Below, one piece after another: positions 54,660-64,000 of a DNA stretch of 64,000 nucleotides. Each line of letters opens with the position of its first letter. Within the stretch, counting starts at the first letter, position 1. The stretch is from positions 992,001 through 1,056,000 of the forward strand of contig OY752150.1 in NCBI GenBank assembly GCA_963573315.1, in the 5' to 3' direction. The notes beneath the pieces were generated by a model, which saw only the letters and a program-made list of their open reading frames with translations, had not been told where the DNA came from and ran no database searches. This stretch comes from Entomortierella parvispora (taxonomy: Eukaryota > Mortierellomycota > Mortierellomycetes > Mortierellales > Mortierellaceae). A program made the translations under genes and the position numbers.

Positions 54660-56470
54660 TTAAAATGTCAGAACATTTTTACAATTTTCCCAACAAGGAA
54701 ACATCACATTTTGAACAGCAACGTCCATTTTAGTCTTACCAACTACGGGAGACTCATGAGCCATGCCCTTGATGACACGCATACGCGCTCCTGATCCTAA
54801 TTGAAGAGTCTTCAGCTCCATAAAGAACTCAAGGGAGGACCGCACAGGCACAGTCATGTCCTTATCGCCATGGATCACCAGCGTCTCCATTGGGAGTATT
54901 GACTTGAAATGTCGGAGCAAATGTTGGTGTCGAGTCTGAGATTCTGTTGGGTAGTTTTTATCGATCCTTGTCGAGACTTGGAGAAGCTCTTGCAGGACGT
55001 TGGTTGGTGAGTGTGCCCTGAATGTCCCATGGCTACTGCCCATCACGCGCGCCATCGCAGATATCTCTTCCACACCTCTCGCTGACTCGTGTTTGAAGTG
55101 CTCCCCGATATCATAAACGCCAGAACAGAGAATCATGCCCCTAATTCGGGGCAAAACATCATTCCGTCCTTCCTTTAAACTTTCACCCAAGAGAGTTGAC
55201 AAAATGGGGGATGATGAAATAGTCGAAGAAGAAGATCCAAAAAGTGGCACTGGAATCCGCTGAATGCCGTCGTTCAAAACAGTGAGAGCACAGAGGTGTG
55301 CTCCTGCAGAGTGACCCATCAAATAAATACGTTGAGGATCGCCTCCAAACTTTTGGCAGTGAGTATGGGTCCACTGGACAGCAATCTTGACATCCTGTTC
55401 CATGTCTGCAACAAATCCTTGTGGGTAGATGGCATAGTCAGGCATGACAACGATATACCCCATGGAGCGTAGACGAGCTCCAACCAGAGTATACAACCAC
55501 TTTGATCCTGAAGACCAAGCGCCACCGTAAATGAAGACAATCACGGGTCTTAGCGCCTTCGAATCCAATGGTTGTTGTGGGTCCGCTACCGAGTTGTCGG
55601 GAATGTAGAGGTCGAGCTTGACATGAGGTCTCTTTGGATTGTAAACAACATCGACCCTAAAACCAGTTCATCGGTCTCAAAGTCAGTCTTCATATGGTTC
55701 GGATTGGGTCCATGCGCCAATGTCCAAGCAAAAGAGCTTTGGAAGTTTAGCTTACACAAGACCTGATGATCCCCGCATCGTCAAATAACGATAGCGGATC
55801 AAGGACAAGCCAACAGGGATCAGGCGCAGGTTGGAGAGAATCACAGAGAAAACCACTGAATTCAATTTCCAAACTCGTCTCGGATCAAGAGGCAAGGCCG
55901 AAAATGTGATCGGCCCAGCCATGGTGTAGTACAAGATCCATGCCACCGAATAGGTGAAAACCACTGAGAAAAGAATGCAATTTGGGTCAGTCTTTCGTAA
56001 TCATAAAAAGAGAATTTGGATATCCTTTTTCGAACCAAAAAATGGTGGAATGTCAAGTTCGTACCTGAGATCAAAAGGATGACAGGGAACATGGCGAGGA
56101 AGAAAATGACCACAGGCGGAAAGAGGATAAAAGATACAAGTAATATTCGGGTGGCCTTTCCTCGCTTTCCTGGCAAGATTGTTGTCGGCGAAGAGTCCTT
56201 GGCGTGGACCGAAGCCGAGGGAATGGTGGTGGACAAGGGGCGTGGCCTCAGAGTTGCACTTGTTTGGGTGTGACCGCCGGCTTTGGAGGAAATGGGTTGG
56301 TAACGGGGGCGGAGGAAGGTGCGGGCGTCGGTAGTAGAAGTGGCGGACTCGGAGGTGAAAGACGACTGATGGGATGCCGGCATTTGGGGGTTGATGTTTA
56401 GAAAACTAGAGGCCATGCCGAGATAATGCCTTCTTTGCATGTCAGGCACAGGGGCTGTGCAGCAGCCCAT
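54660..56470 (-). CDS. Isoprenylcysteine methylesterase-like alpha/beta hydrolase
   Basis: Serine hydrolase resembling plant ICME enzymes that demethylate prenylcysteine. CDS complement(join(54660..55656,55756..55963,56065..56470)), 536 aa; junctions G|TG and GT|G are exact. The N-terminus is MGCCTAPV, a possible myristoylation/palmitoylation site. Hydrophobic segments follow near 112-136 (ILLVSFILFPPVVIFFLAMF) and 136-160 (VVFTYSVAWILYYTMAG), implying membrane anchoring before the catalytic domain. The domain starts VDVVYNPKRPHVKLDLYIPD. The oxyanion motif is FIYGGAW, the nucleophile elbow GHSAGAH, the acid DKD in VIHGDKDMTVP, and the catalytic His lies in KGMAHES. The order and the GGDPQRIYLMGHSAG string fit ICME-like members better than kynurenine formamidase. 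Substrate is inference. Confidence 0.86.
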
Positions 56471-58172
56471 GATCACGTGCAATGATTAGTCACATGACTT
56501 GTGCGGACTCTCTTTAATAACTTACAGCACAGGACGACAGCAAAAAACGAAGGGAGCGGGATGTATATGGTGTTAGTGTTCTGGGCGACAAATGGACTAG
56601 AAGATAGGGACTATTGAAATGAAAGAGGTGGAGTTGAAGAGAGAAGGTATACGAAGGGATCGAGGTATTGGAAAGAGATGACAGAAGAGTGTCATCGTAG
56701 GAGGTGCCTTTCCTACGTTGAGTGTGACTTCATGTGCGCAGGTGCGTGGCGCGCGTTTACCTTTGAGTCCTCGATAAAGACTAGTTAACGTGTAACGCTG
56801 GAGCGAGTTTCCACGCCCAAAGCGGGTGGTCCACGTAAACAAACGGCACAGCATGATAGGGTGCTGACAAACTCACTGAAAGAAAAAAAAAGTTTCCAAA
56901 AGCGCGGTTGATGGCGTGCGTTGATGCGTTAAACCAGAGTCCCGTGCAGAGTGGACCCTTCTCCTGATTTCCAAGCAGCCAGGACGACAACAACCAAAAA
57001 TGACGGCAGACGGCGTTCATCGTCATCGATCCCTCCCACGGTCCAGTGTGTAGCACATTGACGATCTGGCAGCGGTCGTCCTTTATTGAGCAACTATTGA
57101 GCCCCGCGGTCTGCGCATTTCTCGCCGAGCTCAGAATGCGATCTGCGGAGAGAGAGAGAGAGAGAAGGCAAAAAACATAGAATAGACTACCATAATAGTT
57201 AGACTAATAGCCCATAGTAGACCAGTAGTTGCTGCTGCACAAAGAAAGAGGCTTGAAGAAAAAGAAGGCAGCAGACAACCACGATCGGGGACAACGGAGT
57301 CTGCACTCGCGTCAACACCTTAAGGCCCAACTCTATTTTGTCTGATTTGTCAGTGTGTGGACCCAGTCCGAGACCGAGAAGAGGACAGGTCTCATTACAT
57401 ATCTGGAGAGTGTACACAAACCTGTCCACGGGCTGAGGACAACGCATGGCACGCATTGTTGTTGTCTCGTCAGACTCTCCACACTGCCATGCCACCCTCC
57501 TTCCCTCCGCAGACAAGGAGCGCGGGAATATGCCCAAAAGGCAAAGAGATCAAGAGGGAGAGAGAACAGACAGAGAGAGAGAGAGGGGTGGGATCCGCTC
57601 ACACATTCCCCTCCGCTCCAACCGATAAGGTTGCGAATTAGCCCTCTGCGTGCGTGTCCTATCTCTGACGCTGTCATGTGCGAGCTGGCAGTAAAAAAAA
57701 AGTGGAGACCGAAAGGAACTCTGCTGCAGACACACCTGCTGGCAGACAGAACGACCTGGGGATGGAGGAGGAAACTACAATAGCCAAAAGGGCCGATCTC
57801 TGAGTTGAACCTGGATGCTTCCATCCTGCGGCATCGGCTCCCATCCCGCCCTTATTTGTTCTGTCCACACACAGAATCTGGACCCCAAGGGACATCGGAC
57901 TTGGATTTCCTTGTTTCCTTGATCTTTTATCGATCCAACCCCAGACCGGACCTGTCCTCGAGACTCATCCAGCCACGTCCAATTGGCCCGCTTGCGGTTC
58001 CTGCTCTTGCTGGCCAGGCCACCAGTGGGAGCGGGGCTGACAGAGAGCGACCCCCTCTGAAAAATAGAAAAGAAAAAAAATAAAAGTGCGGGGACTCGAT
58101 TTCCGCACAATCTCCATGTACTCGACTAATCGACTAAAGAGTCATAGTAGACACAGCCAAACTGAGCCGCCG

Positions 58173-58179
58173 TATAAAA
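58173..58179 (+). promoter_or_regulatory. TATA box of the bZIP gene
   Basis: TATAAAA 208 bp before the start codon, 29 bp before a candidate upstream ORF start. Confidence 0.65.
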
Positions 58180-58201
58180 GGACGGGAGGTCCCGCATCAA
58201 G

Positions 58202-58291
58202 ATGATTCCCACTTTTCACTCTTTCCTTCCAAAGACGAAAGCTACCCCTGCATCTCATCCCACCGGGTCCCCCTACACTTGCCCCGCATAG
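58202..58291 (+). promoter_or_regulatory. Candidate upstream ORF in the leader of the GCN4/CPC1-like gene
   Basis: ATG at 58202, stop TAG at 58289-58291, 29 codons. It ends 89 nt before the main ATG. It counts only if transcription starts at or before 58202, and the TATA position makes that borderline. Confidence 0.35.
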
Positions 58292-58380
58292 TCGCCTCTG
58301 TCGACTCTAAATAGAGGCCACTCGTCCCATCCAAATCCACATTCAATCATCATCCTTGACGACTACATCCTTCACCGACA

Positions 58381-59891
58381 ATGTCTGACTATCTTTCCCT
58401 TATTGCGAACCTCAACTCGGAGTCGCCCGTCATCTCCTCGCCTGAGGATTACTCGGCTGAGCTCTCTCTCTGGACCAATGCCGAGTTCACTTTTGACATG
58501 CCTCCTGGTCTTGGTATCTTTGAGCAAGACTCTGGCTTCAGCGCCCTCTCCTCGATGAACCACCCTTCGCACCACGGCCTGGCTCCCGTCGCTGCCCCTC
58601 AGCCCGAGACCGCCCCCGTTGCCGCTCAGCCTGCCAAGGCCACTGTGGGCCACAACCCCCAGTCTGCCCTTGACCAGCAGCACCTGATGGAGTACTTGAA
58701 TCTGCCCCAAGAAGGTAAAAGCTCGAATGTCCACCCGGTCAGCTCCCACAGCCCCTTATTTCCCTTTTCTTTTCGCAGTTGGTTGGATTATTAATGATCA
58801 AAAAATTCAAAGTGAAAAATTCAAAGAGAAAAATCCTTTTTGATTATCGTGCCAGTCCAACCCAAAAAAGAAAACACACTTTTCTCCCTTTTGTCTGTTC
58901 GTCTTTGTTACGACTCGTTACTACTGTTACTACTGCCCCTTTGTTGACCACTGTGCGCAAGCGCAAGCTTGCCTGTGCTCGTTGTGGAGATACAAGTGCT
59001 AATGTTCCAGCCTGGTCTGTCGTTGCTGTAGATTCTCGCCCCTTGTCGCTCTTGGAGCGCACCCGTCAGCGCAACCCCGTGCACGCAGACAAGCCTCAAA
59101 TCTTGCCCGAGATCCAAGAGCAAGCCGCTGCCATCAATGCCTTCCACTCGCTTTTGGCCGCGTACTCGGCTTCGGCTCAGATGCAACAGCACCAACAGCA
59201 GCCTCAGCAACCGCAACCTGTTCAGCAGCAGCAGCAGCACCTCCAGCGTTCCGCTGGATTGCCCATGCTCCTGCCAAACATTGCTCCTGCCACGGCGCCC
59301 ACTACGCCCGCAGCTGCTAAGCTTTTGCGTCAGACCTTGCCCCAGTACAAGGCGACCCAGTCGTTGACCAAGAAACAGCAAAAGGCCCTCCAGGCCGCTG
59401 CTGCTCCCACCCCTGTTGCCACCTTGGCTCCCAAGAGCCCCGCAACTGTCAACGCCAATGTCATTGCCGCCGCCGCCACTGCTGCCAGCGTGGCTGCTGC
59501 CGTCAAGAAATCCAGCAACTCTCCCTCGGTTGCGGATGACAAGGATGTGGAGGGTGAGGATGATAAGCATGAGGTTTCCGCCGCTGATTCATTCTCGAAG
59601 GATGATCCCGATTATCTCAGCAAGGTTGCTGCAGAGGAAGACAAGAGACGTCGTAACACTGCCGCTTCAGCTCGTTTCCGTTACAAGAAAAAGCTGAGGG
59701 AGCAGGCTCTTGAGCAGACTGCCAAGGAACAAACTCTTCGTGCAGAGACCTTGGAGGCCCGTGTCAAGGAATTGGAGATGGAGGTCAAGTGGTTGCGTGG
59801 CTTGATTGTCGAGAAGGATTCGCGTCTTCATGAGGTGTCTGCCAGCCTTGACGACCAGGCGAACAAGCGTATCAAACTTGATGTCTATTAA
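58381..59891 (+). CDS. GCN4/CPC1-type bZIP transcription factor
   Basis: Predicted regulator of amino-acid biosynthesis under starvation (general amino-acid control). CDS join(58381..58714,59011..59891), 404 aa. The basic region RRRNTAASARFRYKKKLREQ matches Gcn4/Cpc1 contact residues (Asn, Ala-Ala, Ser-Ala-Arg). It is followed by a leucine zipper with heptads through LEARVKELEMEVKWLRGLI. The N-terminus carries short acidic/aromatic activation-like segments (LSLWTNAEFTFDMPP, MEYLNLPQE). The middle is Gln-, Ala- and Pro-rich. The intron end is uncertain: acceptors at 59010 (404 aa) and 59031 (397 aa) are both in phase. The frame is also open back to 58779. Confidence 0.88.
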
Positions 59892-61052
59892 AGGAACAGA
59901 GCACTGCCGGACTATCTTGCCCAAATTCAGGAGCTGGATGGAGTAAGGTAGAAAGGATGGAAGTAGGAACTGAGGAGAAGGAGGAGGAGGATGAGTCTCG
60001 AGTCCAGCGACTATGAGAGATGAAGAGCAGAGTGCTCGACGAAGAAGCCGCCATCGTTTCTCCTTCTTACTCTTTCATTCCCTTTCCCTTTTCCATCTCT
60101 CTATCTACCTTTCTCCCTCTCTTTCTGAAGGAAGGGTGGTCCAGCTAGTTCGATCATCTTCAGATCCTCAATTCTTGCCTTTTTCTCATCTATAGTCATT
60201 TGTTGTCCTGCTCCTTGTCGTTTTTTTCTTGCATTGTCGTTTCTTGCTGTTTACTTTTTTGCTTTTCAAAAATCGTGTCCTTTTATTTTGCATTATTCCA
60301 TGTAAATATATCTGCCGTGCGGACAAAATTATGAAGACGACTACAAACTGTGTTGGTTTTTGGGAAGCGATATGTTGACCTGCAGACAGTTACTGCCTGA
60401 AGAACAGGTTTGCGTCCAAGAAAAAGGTCGAGGCGTCGTCCAACGCCAGTAAAAGTTTCACCTCGGAGTCCACCCTCTCTTTTCTCTCAGAGGTAGAACT
60501 AGAACGGTAGGGATGCTTTGATGTCCGAGACTCTGGGAGGAACGCTCAGAGCTTTTCTACCTTGGAGAAGATACGTTTGTTTTTCCGAGTTCCAATTGTA
60601 TCAGGTTCTTCAAAGCTTCCAATCAAGGAATACACAAGTGGGACAGATGGTGGGGGGAGGAGGGATCTCTGTCTGTGAGTAGACTTGGCGGGAGGGGTGC
60701 GCTGTTTGTCTATGGTTACTTTTTCGTCTGTCAATTAAAGAAACACGCGTCCGGATCATAAGTCGAAGCGTTCAAAGCTTTCCGCAGCGTGGGAGGAAAG
60801 TTCAGTTGAATACCGATATATCTTCTGTACTTCCTTCGTGCAGAAAAGAAATCACACACAAGGGAAGAAAAAAAAAACAGTGAGATGATCGCGACCCGTT
60901 GTCGACTGGACAATCCGCAATCAACTCTGCTGGATCAAGGGACGGCGGGTACCGGCAGCATCAAAATAAAGAAAACACAAACAACAATCAAGCATGGGAA
61001 ATGACTTGAAGAGGGTATCGAGCACAAGAGAAAAAAGTAGACTCCGACTCGC

Positions 61053-61083
<31 letters not shown>

Positions 61084-61246
61084 ATCTACTTTTTTTTTTC
61101 ACGGCTCCTTTTCCTCGTTCACCGGCAGCGAAGAAATGGAAAAGTGGAAGAGAGAGAGAGAGTGGGAATTCGGCCCGCTGGGAACGGACTGCACGACTAT
61201 CACTCGATGTTGTGGATGTTCTTTAGAGTACCACCAAACCTTTCAA

Positions 61247-61280
<34 letters not shown>

Positions 61281-62749
61281 ACAACACAGCTAATCGAAGG
61301 GACGAAGGAGGACAATAAGATCCTCTCTTGCTCAGCACAGCCAAGAATCAATTGCGAGCAAGTCGAAAGTAAAGAGTCATCGCTGCTGCAAGTCGGGTTC
61401 CTCGTGCCGGTGGAAGGATCGCTTTTGGTAGAATTTTCCCTGTGTTTTCTATGCCGCGTCCCGAAACCCATCGTCCCCTTCCTCATATACTGCATGCAAG
61501 AGGTGGGCTGGCAGTTAAATTTTGGTAGTCAAAGGGGACGTGAGCCAAAGAACTTGGGTGGTAACAAAAAAAAAAAAAAAAAAAAAGGGCCTTGAACTGC
61601 TTGGCATGAGCCAAACGGACCCTCAATTGAATGTTGCGTGTTGGCTCTTTGTTTTGTTTTGTTTTCTTCTTCGCCCTCACGCAGATTGTTTCCAGCAATG
61701 GGTGTTCTAGTGTTGATGGATATGGATAGACAAGAGCAAAAGGGGAGAAAGAGGAAAGGAAGAACACAAACAAGCGGGGACGTCTGTCTGGGTCCCTTCA
61801 GGGTTTTCGTTTTTTGATAAAGATGCTTCTTCCATCTCACAGGCCACCAACGAAATCACAGGGCGAGCAATCTTGTTTTGTTGGAACTTTGGGAGTGGGG
61901 GTCGCTCACTAGGCAGGGATGTAGTCAATCGACTGCGCGCTTGAGAAACGATGGGGTTTTTTGACCTTGACTCCTGGGGAGGAAGAAGAGGACTGAATGA
62001 AGAGGGGGGGATGAAAAGACGTTCTATGGATTCATTTAGTGGGGTCTGGGTGTGGTCAAGGCCAATTGATAAGAACAATCGTCTCTCTGGCCAGCATTGG
62101 CCAGGTCCCCGTGCGAAATGTTGCTGCTCATTCTTGCTCTTCGGGGAATGCGAGCTGAGTTCGGACAGGAAACCGCGTCCGTCCGTGATGTTGGCTGGAA
62201 AGAGAGACTCCCACACAATCGCAGCGATTTCTTTTTTTTGGCCTGGACAACAACAGACCTGCAACTACGGGATGATTGATATTTGCCCACCATCGTTTCC
62301 CTGCTGGTTTGCCTGTCTGCCTGTCCGTCTGCCCGTCTGTCTGTCCTGTCTTTGTTTGCTTCGTCAGCAAAACAAAAAACACCAAAAAAAGAGAGGGAAG
62401 GAAAAGAAGGTGGGACGATCAGCTTCCAGGGGCCCTCGATACATGTTTGTTTTTTTCCCTTGACCCGCGACATTGAAAACAAGAGTCTACAGACAGCGAC
62501 GACGAGGCTCTTGTAGCACAGACAATGACCAAAAAAACCCGCGCTGGGATGGACCGAGAGCAAAAGAAAGGAGAGAGAGACACAGGGCAGGGAATGGGGC
62601 ACAAAGACGACTTTTGAGTATGCGCACTTGAATGGGGATTGACTGACTCGGGCGTGTGCTGCGGCGGGGTTGCAGGGTGATGTGGACGGCACGAGGCGCC
62701 AAGGCAGAGAAAGACGAAGAGAAAGAGAACGAGAACGAGACCGAGAGAT

Positions 62750-62781
<32 letters not shown>

Positions 62782-63370
62782 AAGAGAGAGAAGGGACAGG
62801 CAGAGAGAGGCAAGGATGGATGTCGTCGACAAGAGGGGTCGAGAGTGGAGTGGGGTCGAGAGTAGAGTCCTGCAAGAGTAGAGTGGGGGAGGTGGGAATC
62901 GTCGTGGTCGTCTTCACGGCTCTTTGCCGCCGTGCGAGAGCGAGAGGGGAGTCCATCCGTGTCCTGCATCGTTCTTGTTCCCTTTGTTCCGTTTCTGTGT
63001 TTCTTTTTTTTTTTTCCCTTCCTCGTCCTTCCCTTTTCCTTTTCTCTCTCTCTCTCTTTCTCTCATCTCTTCTTCCGCTCCTTCCTCTCCTTCTTCTCAT
63101 CCTCCTCTCTCATCCCTGTCTCTCACTCTCTCACTCTCTCTCACTCTCTCTCCCTCTCTCTCAATCCTTCTTTTATCCCCTTCTCATCCTCTCTTCCCCA
63201 TCGACTCTTTCTCTCCCCATCCTCATCTCTTCATCTCTAGTCCCTTCCTCACTCGCTCAACCTTCCCGCTCCCTCCACTCGACTCGACCATCTGAACTGA
63301 GCTCCACACGGACCCTGTCTTCCCCCCCTCATCATCTTTATTCTCTATACCACATACACACATCCTCAAG
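59892..63370. other. Long intergenic region upstream of the Ras gene
   Basis: 3.5 kb. T runs at 61057-61083 and 61249-61274, a 21-A run at 61566-61586, a GA-rich block at 62740-62800, and CT-rich sequence 63040-63240 that probably serves as the Ras promoter and leader. Long open frames here (62036..63100 minus, 62670..63374 plus) are low-complexity artefacts. Confidence 0.6.
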
Positions 63371-63553
63371 ATGATGCTCTACAAGCTGGTCGTTCTCGGC
63401 GTATGTCCATCATCATTGCCATTCTCTTGCCTGCTTCTCGCTGTTCCTCCTATTCTCCCATGTGCTGCCCAGCGAGAAACAAAACGTACTCACATTCGCG
63501 TCATTCTTCTTCGCTTCCCTTTCTTTCTCTACTAGGATGGAGGTGTTGGCAAG
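63371..63553 (+). CDS. Ras-family GTPase, first two exons (3' part off the window)
   Basis: Membrane-anchored signalling GTPase; fungal Ras controls growth, morphogenesis and cAMP signalling. Exon 1 is 63371..63400 (MMLYKLVVLG). Exon 2 is a microexon of 18 nt, 63536..63553, encoding DGGVGK, so the P-loop GDGGVGK is assembled across an intron. Donors GTATGT and GTAGGC and the acceptor CTACTAG are good, and both junctions are codon-exact. The expected continuation (TALTIQL) is not in 63554-64000, so the third exon lies beyond the edge. The LYKLVVLGDGGVGK form fits the Ras2/RasB subgroup rather than the KLVVVGGGGVGKS subgroup. A second ATG at 63374 is an equally possible start. Confidence 0.9.
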
Positions 63554-63709
63554 GTAGGCTATCCTGTTCTATTCCCTCCATTCTCGTTCTCAAGGACTCA
63601 GCCCATTCGTCTACAGAGTTGTACTCTGGCTGGCACCAGACATGCAGGACCGCCACTTCCGGACCGGAGATCTCCAGAATGGATGAGGTGGTCGCACTTT
63701 GTTACTGGC

Positions 63710-63770
<61 letters not shown>

Positions 63771-64000
63771 GAACCCACTCCCACAACACATACCTCACTA
63801 CCTCGCTCTCTTGTTGCTTTTGGAGTGATTCCCGTCTTCAGTGGGCATGGGAACAATACAATTAACTTCCTGGATCGAATGAGCTGATTTGTACAAACCA
63901 TGGACGCGTCGGATGGACAGGACAAAAGTACTAATGCAACCAATCTTCTCTTGTCTCCTCCTCTCTTGCTGCTTCCCCCCTCGTATCCCCCTCTCTTCTT
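63554..64000. other. Ras intron 2, truncated by the window
   Basis: At least 447 bp with no exon. CT microsatellite as above; a TACTAAT branch-point-like sequence near 63928 and a C/T-rich tract after it suggest the acceptor is close to the edge. Confidence 0.6.
63712..63768 (+). repeat. CT microsatellite inside the Ras intron
   Basis: About 28 CT units, uninterrupted, within the intron that starts at 63554. Confidence 0.95.

Larger units (their letters stand above)
56471..58380. other. Divergent intergenic region (hydrolase / bZIP gene)
   Basis: 1.9 kb. GA-rich run near 57146-57164 and a GA/AGAG block near 57550-57585. Several open frames overlap in 57.3-57.9 kb but none is family-like. 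Confidence 0.55.

Noticed and set aside
62036-63100. 354-aa minus-strand frame rich in Arg, Ser and Leu
   Set aside because: Arises from GA/CT-rich promoter sequence upstream of Ras; repetitive composition and no domain.

Overview
The window is nuclear DNA from an intron-rich fungus. Genes are interrupted by short GT-AG introns (mostly 60-150 bp, some up to about 630 bp), lie on both strands, and encode a standard eukaryotic housekeeping set (AP-3 mu, cytosolic Phe-tRNA synthetase beta, Rab11, NDP kinase) plus fungal cell-wall genes (chitin deacetylase, a KRE9/KNH-type GPI protein). A DDX42-type helicase, a DAP1-like protein, a GDP-fucose O-fucosyltransferase-like protein and a methyltransferase with a myristoylation-type N-terminus point to an early-diverging lineage, probably Mucoromycota and perhaps Mortierellomycotina. 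That placement is inference; no rRNA or marker search was possible. No prophage, insertion sequence, CRISPR array, rRNA or convincing tRNA was seen.

Left third (1-24 kb): the 5' end of a frequenin/NCS-1 calcium sensor (minus), a long-chain acyl-CoA synthetase (plus), GlcNAc-6-P deacetylase (minus), a 926-aa polyQ methyltransferase (minus), a GPI-type chitin deacetylase (plus), a KRE9/KNH-like surface protein whose start lies in a perfect 69-bp tandem duplication (plus), a small Shisa-like membrane protein (minus) and a C2H2 regulator (minus). Several of these act at the cell surface or on amino sugars. They are loosely spaced, with 1-4 kb intergenic stretches full of pyrimidine or purine tracts.

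Middle (26.7-43 kb): Rab11, an O-fucosyltransferase-like type II membrane protein, a DAP1-family protein, 3'(2'),5'-bisphosphate nucleotidase (MET22), an 11-exon DDX42 helicase with an RGG/proline-rich tail, a Rieske protein, an FkbM-type membrane methyltransferase and NDP kinase.

Right (43-64 kb): a JmjC protein with a C-terminal 4CXXC_R1 zinc finger, FRS1 and APM3 sharing a 310-bp divergent promoter, an orphan Ser/Thr-rich single-pass protein, an isoprenylcysteine-methylesterase-like hydrolase with an MGCC N-terminus, a GCN4/CPC1-type bZIP factor, and the first two tiny exons of a Ras GTPase cut by the window edge.

Most gene pairs are divergent or convergent. I rebuilt exons by joining open frames at GT-AG sites with phase arithmetic, so every complete CDS given is a whole number of codons. 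The many other long open frames are antisense or compositional shadows. I found no gene cluster that reads as a new multi-gene system. The best leads are single genes: the DAP1-like protein, the N-terminally acylable methyltransferase, and the duplicated start of the KRE9-like gene.
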